Assembly (NCBI GenBank): GCA_003641405.1
Contig: QNAF01000210.1
Location: 1 to 5,036 of the forward strand
DNA from: Candidatus Zixiibacteriota bacterium
GTDB lineage: Bacteria > Zixibacteria > MSB-5A5 > GN15 > FEB-12
Direction: 5' to 3'
Length of the DNA stretch: 5,036 nt
Shown here: positions 1 through 5,036 of the stretch, piece after piece
How the letters are laid out: every line of letters starts with the position of its first letter
How positions within the stretch are numbered: the first letter of the stretch is position 1
Made by a program: the position numbers and the translations under genes
Notes under the pieces: generated by a model
The model's input: the letters and a program-made list of their open reading frames with translations, nothing else
The model's database searches: none
What the model was told of the DNA's origin: nothing

Positions 1-975
1 CATGCCAACGGTACGCATTACAAGAAATCTGTTGCTGCTGGCAACAAGATAACTTCCATGATTCATTTGAGTTGTGAATCGTCTTCTGGCGACGCTGTTG
101 TCTTGGAGTCCGTCGATGCTACCTCTGTTACTGTTTTGAATGGTGAACTTCGTGGTTGCGATAGTAATGGTGTTGTTATCGATGAACCTAGTGGCAATGT
201 TTTCTTTAATAATTTGTACATAGACGGGCAGGACACAGCTTCTACATGGGGTATTTTGTGTGATGATGTTGGAGCCATTAAAGGCGACGTGAAAATAGCT
301 AATTTTGATGGTGGTGCGTGGATTAAAAAGATTTCTACTGGTGGGTCTATGGGGTTTTTGATAAATGCACTGACAGGAACAGAAGCGGGTGTTCGTCTTG
401 GAGATTTTAGTAACACTACCCATGTGCAGCGGTTTGCAATACGACATGGAAGCTCAATAGTATCGGCTGGAACAAACGGTGTCCATCTCGATTATGCGTT
501 AGGGTGTGTCGTTAATCTTGGATTTGTCAGTGGAGCCACAAACGACATTTTGTTTGATAACAATTCTGCCAACTGTACAGTAGTTACAAATGGGCGAAAT
601 GTTACATTTTCCAAGTATACTGACAATGGCACTGACAATAAGTTGGTTTTTGATGGTGAATCATTGGCAACTTTTACTGATGGTGATGCAACACCTTCAG
701 TTTTGGGCTATTCATCGTTTCTAACTAACACGACAGGTGTAACGATAACAAGATTTGATTATGGTTATCCGGGTCAAGTTATTACAATCGTCTCAAAGGG
801 TGCGATTGTTTTCGATACTACCACTGCTACTCGACTGATTGGAAGCTCGGTAGATATTACTACTGCTGCTGGTGATGTAACTCAGTGGGTGTGTGAGGTT
901 GCCGGAACAACGGCTTCTGTATGGCGGTTGGTTGGATTTGTAGATGTTAGCGCAGATAATTCTGGCGGTGCATAA
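1..975 (+). CDS. Phage tailspike/tail-fibre protein with beta-helix body, 5'-truncated
   Basis: The reading frame is open from the first base, so the visible 324 residues are the C-terminal part of a longer protein; the ATG at 58 is internal and not a supported start. Residues about 20-215 are a run of short, Gly/Asn/Asp-rich beta-strand units (for example VTVLNGELRGC and NGVVIDEPSGNVFFNNLYID) of the kind that build a right-handed beta-helix, as in pectin-lyase-like tailspikes. From about residue 225 a second domain begins with DGDATPSVLG and contains TNTTGVTITRF and GYPGQVITIV. This resembles a C-terminal module that I know from many phage tail fibres and spikes. Inferred role: host surface recognition, possibly with polysaccharide-degrading activity; no catalytic residues can be assigned. 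Its stop overlaps the start of the gp13-like gene in TAATG. Sampled GC is lower (about 35-48%) than in the genes downstream. Alternative: another beta-helical virion or secreted protein. Confidence 0.8.
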   Translation, partial: HANGTHYKKSVAAGNKITSMIHLSCESSSGDAVVLESVDATSVTVLNGELRGCDSNGVVIDEPSGNVFFNNLYIDGQDTASTWGILCDDVGAIKGDVKIANFDGGAWIKKISTGGSMGFLINALTGTEAGVRLGDFSNTTHVQRFAIRHGSSIVSAGTNGVHLDYALGCVVNLGFVSGATNDILFDNNSANCTVVTNGRNVTFSKYTDNGTDNKLVFDGESLATFTDGDATPSVLGYSSFLTNTTGVTITRFDYGYPGQVITIVSKGAIVFDTTTATRLIGSSVDITTAAGDVTQWVCEVAGTTASVWRLVGFVDVSADNSGGA

Positions 976-1379
976 TGCTCCGAGAAGCTACTCAGAACGA
1001 TTACGATTATTTAGCGGGCCATTCGGTAAGCCGCGGCTTGAAAGAGCAACCGGCGCAGACTGACTTTGTTTACGCTTTAGACTTTGGCGACGTGCTTCTG
1101 GGTGTTGGTGGGATTAAGTTATTGACTCCTACCGTAGCTTGGTGTTGGATGGACTGGACTGACCACGCTTTAGAGCATAAGATTTTCATGTATCGCGTAG
1201 TGAAAGAATGGTTGGATGTGATGTGGTCAACTCACAATTTGCGAAGGTTGATGGCTGTCGTTGAACCCGACTTTCGCGAAGCAATTAAGACGGTTGAACA
1301 CCTTGGTTTTGTAAAGGAGTGCGATATGCCTCATTTCTTTGGTGATAAGCATGGTATAATGTTTGCGAGGTGCATGTAA
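975..1379 (+). CDS. T7 gp13-like internal virion protein A, GNAT-like fold
   Basis: This 134-residue protein is close in length to T7 gp13 (138 residues), which is needed for virion assembly. It starts with LREATQNDYDYL, typical of the first strand and helix of GNAT-type proteins. Strands follow at FVYALDFGDVLLGVGGIKLL (31-50) and TVAWCWMDWT (53-62), then a helix around 69-85. The C-terminal half, with EPDFREAIKTVEHLGF at 97-112, matches the final helix and LGF turn of the fold. The usual acetyl-CoA pyrophosphate loop (Q/RxxGxG/A) is not seen at the expected place after the 53-62 strand. A structural rather than enzymatic role is therefore inferred. The ATG overlaps the tailspike stop; a weak Shine-Dalgarno-like GGCGGTG lies at 964-970. 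It directly precedes gp14-like, gp15-like and gp16-like genes, the same order as in T7. Alternative: an active small acetyltransferase carried by the phage. Confidence 0.77.
   Translation: MLREATQNDYDYLAGHSVSRGLKEQPAQTDFVYALDFGDVLLGVGGIKLLTPTVAWCWMDWTDHALEHKIFMYRVVKEWLDVMWSTHNLRRLMAVVEPDFREAIKTVEHLGFVKECDMPHFFGDKHGIMFARCM
1355..1360 (+). promoter_or_regulatory. Possible extended -10 promoter element before the gp14-like gene
   Basis: A perfect TATAAT is preceded by TGG (1352-1354), giving the extended -10 form TGnTATAAT, 18 bases before the gp14-like ATG. No TTGACA-like -35 sits at the right distance (1332-1337 reads CATTTC), which extended -10 promoters can tolerate. It lies inside the gp13-like coding sequence. 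Transcription would start near 1367, leaving the Shine-Dalgarno at the very 5' end. It may be chance. Confidence 0.25.
1367..1372 (+). promoter_or_regulatory. Ribosome binding site of the gp14-like gene
   Basis: GAGGTG lies six bases before the ATG at 1379 and is the best Shine-Dalgarno match at any junction here. It decides the start: an in-frame GTG at 1370 overlaps this site and would have no site of its own, so ATG 1379 is preferred. Confidence 0.7.
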
Positions 1380-1975
1380 TGGCTGCTATGGCTTCTGTAA
1401 TTGCGGGTGCTGCTGGTGGTGCGTTTGCTCAGGCTGGCGGCGGGTTTGCGTTCGGTCAGTTTGCTAGTGCGCTCGGCCAGGCGGCGATTGCTCCTGCGAT
1501 TGTTGCCGGTGTTGGGCTGACAGCTGCCGGTCTGGTTCAACAAGGTCGCGCGGCTAAGGCACAGAGCGAGAGTCAAGCTGCGATGTCTCAGTACAATGCA
1601 AGGGTTCAGGAGCGTGAAGCTCAAGCCCAGCAGCAGTACGCGAGATTCCAGCAGAGCAGGCAGGCTAAGGAGTCTCAACGGCTCAAGAGTACCATGCAGG
1701 CTCGTATGGGTATGTCTGGTGTAGACACTTCTGCCGGGACTCCTTTGCTGATTCAAGCTACTCAGGCGGAGCAGTCGGAGCTTGACAATCTTTTGATTGG
1801 TTATCAAGGTAGAGTTGGTGCTGGGCGTGCAAGAAGCCAAGCCGCGCTTGACACGATGCAGTCCAGTATTTATAAGCGAAGGGGTCGAAATCAGGCTGGG
1901 GCTGCTTATACTCAGGCCGGCACATCTTTACTTACAGGGTTCGGCAATCTCGGTATGCGAATGGCAGGTAGATAA
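1379..1975 (+). CDS. T7 gp14-like internal virion protein B (ejection protein)
   Basis: This 198-residue protein is almost the size of T7 gp14 (196 residues). In T7, gp14 is ejected first and forms a channel in the outer membrane. Residues 1-53 are very rich in Gly and Ala with hydrophobic residues (SVIAGAAGG, PAIVAGVGLTAAGLV), suitable for membrane insertion. Residues 54-105 are rich in Gln, Ala, Arg and Glu with a coiled-coil look (SQYNARVQEREAQAQQQYAR). The stretch KSTMQARMGMSGVDTSAGTP, then EQSELDNLLIGY, then the C-terminal AGTSLLTGFG is a pattern I recognise from gp14-type proteins of many podoviruses. The start is ATG 1379, within TAATG with the gp13-like stop and after a good Shine-Dalgarno. 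The gene is GC-rich (about 65% in one 60-base sample), partly from Ala and Gly codons. A near-consensus promoter lies inside its 3' part. Alternative: another phage internal or tail-associated protein of similar composition. Confidence 0.83.
   Translation: MAAMASVIAGAAGGAFAQAGGGFAFGQFASALGQAAIAPAIVAGVGLTAAGLVQQGRAAKAQSESQAAMSQYNARVQEREAQAQQQYARFQQSRQAKESQRLKSTMQARMGMSGVDTSAGTPLLIQATQAEQSELDNLLIGYQGRVGAGRARSQAALDTMQSSIYKRRGRNQAGAAYTQAGTSLLTGFGNLGMRMAGR
1848..1876 (+). promoter_or_regulatory. Candidate sigma70-type promoter inside the gp14-like gene
   Basis: TTGACA at 1848-1853 and TATAAG at 1871-1876 are separated by 17 bases, the optimal bacterial spacing, with 11 of 12 consensus bases matched. 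Transcription would start near 1883, about 90 bases before the gp15-like gene, so it could supply extra transcript for the gp15- and gp16-like genes. It is fully inside coding sequence. TTGACA also occurs at 1782, 2186, 2267 and 3687, so some of the match may come from codon usage. Confidence 0.4.
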
Positions 1976-3492
1976 TGGCGAAGTTTCCGATACGATATTC
2001 CCAGCAGGCTCCCCCGCAACAGTCCGGGGTGGTTCGCAGCAGTGTTGATGTTCGCACCGGTGAAGGTCTTGCTGGTGAATCTTTAGCTCGTGCCGGTGAA
2101 AAGCTGGCTGGCTTTGGCTTTGAGATGATGGCTAAGATTCAGAAGGCCGAGGACGATGTAGAGTTTTCCGCACGGAAGCGCGAGATTGACAGCTATTACT
2201 CTGACGGTTATGTTACAGCTGGTGAGGTAGGAACCCCGGAAGCTCAGATAAAAATACACACTGAGGTTGACAAGAATGTCCAGAGCGTTTCTTCCAGGAA
2301 CAGTCGCGTAAATACAGCATTGCAGATATACAAGAACAATGTCGCTGCACAGTGGGGTAAGACTTACGGTATCCAACAGTTGAACCTACGGAAGAAGAAC
2401 ATTGGTACACAGGCTGACTCGAACATGCAGCATGCTCTTACTAATGGTGATTTGAAGGGCTACACAGACGCAATGAACGCCAAGGTCAGCATTGGTCTTG
2501 CAACCCCTGCGCAGGCAAAGACAGCGTTGGAGCAGTTTGAAAACAATTCAACATTGGAACAGATTAAGCGGCAGATATTCAGCAACGACCCGGAACAGGT
2601 TGGTGTTGGTCTTGAGCGGTTGGAGAAGATGAACCCAAAGGAAATGACTTCCGACCAAATTGTAGTTCGTAATAAATGGTCGAAGGTTTCTAAGTCGCAA
2701 GTGAAGCACAATACCGACGAAGTTCTAAACCAGATGTATACCAGCATGGATAAAGGCTCGAATCTCTCTCCAATAGACAAGCAGACCGCTGCTGACAATA
2801 TGAAGCGAACGCTTGCTGCCACCAAGGGTCTTTCGCGGGAAGATGCTAAGATTGTACTCAAAGACATTAACTTGTGGGTTGACGGAGAAGAGCGGGAGAC
2901 CAATAACAACGCGTATCTTAGTGTCCGAGATGCTATTGGCGATTTCAGGTTGGGCGCGATAACCCCCAAGCAGTTGGATGCAAAATTGCAGTCGGTGAGA
3001 TTCAAGGTAAGCCCAAAGGATTTCAAGTCTCTAGGCAAGGACATTGAACGAGAGATTCCTGCGAGACAGAGCCAGATTATGGCGAAAGCGGAGAAGTACG
3101 CAAGGCAGAGGATTGCACCTTCGCAGACATTGTTACAGGCTATGGTTTCCGCTGGCAGGGATACTGCAAAGATAGAAGCGTACATGTCTGGTGCGAAGTA
3201 CCAAGCTGACTTGCAAAAGATGGCTCATTACACACGCGCTGCTGAAAACTTGATAGCCAAAGACCCTGACTCCGCAACCTTGAAAGAAGACCTTCGTAAG
3301 CTGGCTGAGGAGTATGCTACCAAGACTCCCCAGCAATTAGGGGAGATACAAGCTGTGTTCACTCGCCAAGACGAAACCGTGGAGTTACCTGTGGTAAAAA
3401 CGCGGGAAGAAGCAAAAGAACTCCGGCCAGGCGAATGGTATTACATTATCGACCCTGTAACAGGGAAGAAGTATAAGGCAAGGAAGAAATAA
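1975..3492 (+). CDS. Large helical internal virion protein in the T7 gp15 position
   Basis: This 505-residue protein is predicted mainly alpha-helical and soluble: it is rich in Lys, Glu, Gln and Ala, with no clear membrane segment and no signal peptide. The N-terminus has a Pro/Gln-rich tip (QQAPPQQSG) and then an amphipathic helix, GEGLAGESLARAGEKLAGFG (30-49), leading into a charged helical region. The middle carries DINLWVD at 297-303, a motif also found in the next protein. The C-terminus (473-505) is a compact unit, REEAKELRPGEWYYIIDP followed by a basic TGKKYKARKK tail. T7 gp15 is longer (747 residues); it forms part of the periplasmic tube of the ejectosome. Position between gp14-like and gp16-like genes and the helical character support the same role, but I see no diagnostic motif, so the assignment is by context. 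The ATG overlaps the previous stop in TAATG, with AGGT at 1966-1969 as a modest ribosome site. Alternative: a scaffold or tape-measure-like virion protein. Confidence 0.72.
   Translation: MAKFPIRYSQQAPPQQSGVVRSSVDVRTGEGLAGESLARAGEKLAGFGFEMMAKIQKAEDDVEFSARKREIDSYYSDGYVTAGEVGTPEAQIKIHTEVDKNVQSVSSRNSRVNTALQIYKNNVAAQWGKTYGIQQLNLRKKNIGTQADSNMQHALTNGDLKGYTDAMNAKVSIGLATPAQAKTALEQFENNSTLEQIKRQIFSNDPEQVGVGLERLEKMNPKEMTSDQIVVRNKWSKVSKSQVKHNTDEVLNQMYTSMDKGSNLSPIDKQTAADNMKRTLAATKGLSREDAKIVLKDINLWVDGEERETNNNAYLSVRDAIGDFRLGAITPKQLDAKLQSVRFKVSPKDFKSLGKDIEREIPARQSQIMAKAEKYARQRIAPSQTLLQAMVSAGRDTAKIEAYMSGAKYQADLQKMAHYTRAAENLIAKDPDSATLKEDLRKLAEEYATKTPQQLGEIQAVFTRQDETVELPVVKTREEAKELRPGEWYYIIDPVTGKKYKARKK
3480..3484 (+). 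promoter_or_regulatory. Ribosome binding site of the gp16-like gene
   Basis: AAGGA lies seven bases before the ATG at 3492, inside the last codons of the gp15-like gene. It supports that ATG as the start of the large downstream gene, together with the TAATG overlap. Confidence 0.6.
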
Positions 3493-5036
3493 TGGCGATT
3501 CCTGCTTGGGCTAAAGAAGATGTTGAACGAGCGAAGGGTGAGGACAGCGGTGAAGTTGGCGTTCCCGCTTGGGCTGCGGAAGATATTGCTCGCGCTGCGG
3601 AGGACACTGCGGTAGAACCCGACCCACTGGAACCCTACGAAACATGGCGAGTCTCTGACCCGTTAATGCCTGCCGAACTCCCCTCGTTGACATACGAAGA
3701 CGAGGTTTTTCCTTCGTTGACTCAAGGTCGATACAAGAATGCGGCGAGAGAGTTTATCGCCAGTATCGGCGGGCCAAAAGAGGCTTCTTCTGAAGACATT
3801 GATTTGTGGGTTGACGACGCTGAGAAGTCTGCCCGTGAGGCAATGGAACACTTTCGTATGGTTCAACGAGATAAAGATGAGGCATGGAACAAAAAGCAGC
3901 TCGCAGAGTACGAGAAAACCCATCCTCAACTAGCACCGGCTGAACCCGGCAAACCCCGCCTTGTCCCTGCTGACTTCCCACAACGACCGGACAAGAATAG
4001 TTTCGGTTGGGATACAGCACACGATTTAATCAACTACCTGGTTCACACCGACACGAGCGACGCGAATCAAGCTGTTGTTGATACGGTATACGGACAGCTC
4101 CCCGACCATCCTTACTTAGCTAGCCGAATGGTTGAATACATTCAGGTCATGGCTGAGAAGGGGCGTATTGAAGTCCAACGGTACGAACAGGCCAAAGGCG
4201 CTCCTGACAGCCTGGCTGGACGAGCTGGCTATTCTTTTGTGCGTGGCCCCCTTGGTATTGGCAAAGCCATGGCAAATGTTATCGGCAACTTCTTTCAATA
4301 TGATACAGCCAAGGTTATAGCAGGCAGGGTTCAGCATTTAATAGAGTTTGACCTTGCAACTGCCCCGTCTGACCCCAAGACAATGCGGGGTAAGTTTGAG
4401 CAATATGTGGAGATGGGAGGCCACACCATAGGCTACATGGCTCCTGCCTTGTTGTTGAGTCTTTTTGATAAAGGTGCTGGGGCCAAGGCTGCGTTTCTTT
4501 CTGGTTTTGTAACTGGTGCTGACGATTCTTATATGGCCTCGGTTGAGAATGGAAAGTCCCACGCCGAAGCTATGACAATAGCTATCCCGGTGGGTATTGG
4601 GTATGCTGCTGTTGAACGGATGCAGGTAAAGGGTCTTGTAACCAAAAACCCGGCATTGAAGGTTTTGGTAGGCGGTAAGATACAGGCCAAACTCGCAGCG
4701 GGCAAGATGTTCGCGAAAGATGTACTCAAGACCTCTATCAAGGAAGGTCTTGAAGAAGGTGGGCAACAGGCTCTTATCGAGATTCCTAGTGGTAACGCTT
4801 GGAAAGACTTAATGAAAGCTGCTGAGAAGATATGTGAGAGTACGATTGCCGGAGTGGTCATGGGCGGTATTCTTCGTTCGCCTTTTGCTGCTGCCAACGC
4901 CGCCTCTTTCAAAACGATTACCCCAAAGATGGCTGCTGAGTTTGCCGAGCGTGTTACACCCAAGGCAGAACCTACCCTAGAACCCACCGAGAAGGCCGAT
5001 ATTAGCCCCGTAGAGCCACGAACGGAAGAAACAGGG
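3492..5036 (+). CDS. Large membrane-active internal virion protein in the T7 gp16 position, 3'-truncated
   Basis: The frame is open for 515 codons from ATG 3492 to the window edge with no stop, so the C-terminal part is missing. Residues 3-38 hold two copies of a PAWAxED unit. Residues 80-140 are charged and helical, with DIDLWVD at 102-108. A proline-rich linker spans about 143-168. Hydrophobic, Gly/Ala-rich segments follow at about 243-268, 311-342 (with YMAPALLLSLF), 360-377 (AMTIAIPVGIGYAAVERM) and 450-461 (STIAGVVMGGIL). Between the last two lies EGLEEGGQQALIE (418-430), an EGxxEGxQ-type motif I associate with very large phage virion proteins next to membrane segments. A Pro/Glu/Thr-rich linker at about 488-515 suggests another domain beyond the edge. 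T7 gp16 (about 1,300 residues) crosses the inner membrane and carries an N-terminal lytic transglycosylase; no such motif is seen here. The role as an inner-membrane ejection protein is inferred from position and hydrophobic segments. Confidence 0.75.
   Translation, partial: MAIPAWAKEDVERAKGEDSGEVGVPAWAAEDIARAAEDTAVEPDPLEPYETWRVSDPLMPAELPSLTYEDEVFPSLTQGRYKNAAREFIASIGGPKEASSEDIDLWVDDAEKSAREAMEHFRMVQRDKDEAWNKKQLAEYEKTHPQLAPAEPGKPRLVPADFPQRPDKNSFGWDTAHDLINYLVHTDTSDANQAVVDTVYGQLPDHPYLASRMVEYIQVMAEKGRIEVQRYEQAKGAPDSLAGRAGYSFVRGPLGIGKAMANVIGNFFQYDTAKVIAGRVQHLIEFDLATAPSDPKTMRGKFEQYVEMGGHTIGYMAPALLLSLFDKGAGAKAAFLSGFVTGADDSYMASVENGKSHAEAMTIAIPVGIGYAAVERMQVKGLVTKNPALKVLVGGKIQAKLAAGKMFAKDVLKTSIKEGLEEGGQQALIEIPSGNAWKDLMKAAEKICESTIAGVVMGGILRSPFAAANAASFKTITPKMAAEFAERVTPKAEPTLEPTEKADISPVEPRTEETG
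3498..3605 (+). repeat. Imperfect tandem repeat at the start of the gp16-like gene
   Basis: Two copies occur with a 63-base (21-residue) period: 3498-3545 encodes IPAWAKEDVERAKGED and 3561-3605 encodes VPAWAAEDIARAAED. They share PAWA, ED, RA and ED, with conservative I/V swaps. The reading frame is kept, so this is a duplicated protein motif, not a DNA site. Confidence 0.7.

Noticed and set aside
1370..1378. GTG at 1370 as an upstream start of the gp14-like gene
   Set aside because: It overlaps the Shine-Dalgarno sequence itself, and ATG 1379 fits the TAATG pattern of all other junctions.
2012..2029. Hairpin CCCCG, 8-base loop, CGGGG near the start of the gp15-like gene
   Set aside because: The stem is only 5 bp and falls inside coding sequence; not enough to call a regulatory structure.
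1797..2048. Plus-strand open frame across the gp14-like/gp15-like junction
   Set aside because: It overlaps two well-supported genes in another frame and encodes nothing recognisable.
2460..3185. Antisense open frame of 241 codons
   Set aside because: It lies wholly within the gp15-like gene, and its translation has no recognisable domain. It is best explained as a shadow of the coding strand.
3326..3345. Hairpin CTCCCC, 8-base loop, GGGGAG as a terminator
   Set aside because: The perfect stem is only 6 bp, no T-run follows, and it is inside the gp15-like gene about 145 bases before its end.
3449..3477. TCGACC, 17-base spacer, TATAAG as a promoter for the gp16-like gene
   Set aside because: The -35 is weak (4 of 6), and transcription would start at the end of the ribosome binding site, removing it from the transcript.
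4338..4987. Two overlapping antisense open frames (142 and 152 codons)
   Set aside because: Both are opposite the gp16-like frame, which continues without a stop and has coherent protein features.
1..5036. CRISPR array, tRNA genes, insertion sequences, T7-type phage polymerase promoters
   Set aside because: I looked for spaced repeats, cloverleaf-like sequences, transposase-like proteins and T7-type promoter motifs and saw none; the window is fully occupied by five virion-type genes.

Overview
The window is a compact, fully coding stretch of a tailed bacteriophage genome or prophage. It most resembles the virion-protein region of a short-tailed, T7-like (podovirus-type) phage. Five genes lie head to tail on the + strand with no intergenic space. 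No rRNA, tRNA, CRISPR array, insertion sequence or metabolic gene is visible. A Gram-negative host is likely, because the T7-type internal-core (ejectosome) proteins suggested by four of the genes are used to cross a double membrane. The sequence does not identify the species.

Layout: (1) 1-975 is the 3' part of a tailspike or tail-fibre gene, with a beta-helix body and a C-terminal beta-rich domain. (2) 975-1379 encodes a 134-residue protein like T7 gp13 (internal virion protein A), with a GNAT-like fold but no clear acetyl-CoA loop. (3) 1379-1975 encodes a 198-residue protein like T7 gp14 (internal virion protein B), with a hydrophobic Gly/Ala-rich N-terminus followed by a coiled-coil-like stretch. 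(4) 1975-3492 encodes a 505-residue helical protein in the T7 gp15 position. (5) 3492 to the window end is the first 515 codons of a large protein in the gp16 position, with several hydrophobic segments; it is cut by the window edge.

Every junction is the same five bases, TAATG, in which the stop and the next start share one base. The set is therefore probably translated as one coupled unit. The inferred job is host recognition (tailspike) followed by assembly and ejection of internal proteins that carry the DNA across the cell envelope. Assignments for genes 2-5 rest on gene order, protein size and recognisable sequence character, not on a database search.

I see no convincing new system. 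The points most worth checking are: the tailspike lying upstream of the ejection genes with a lower GC content; a DIxLWVD motif shared by the two neighbouring ejection proteins; a tandem PAWAxED repeat at the start of the last gene; no visible lytic domain in the first 515 residues of that gene; and a near-consensus sigma70-type promoter inside the gp14-like gene.
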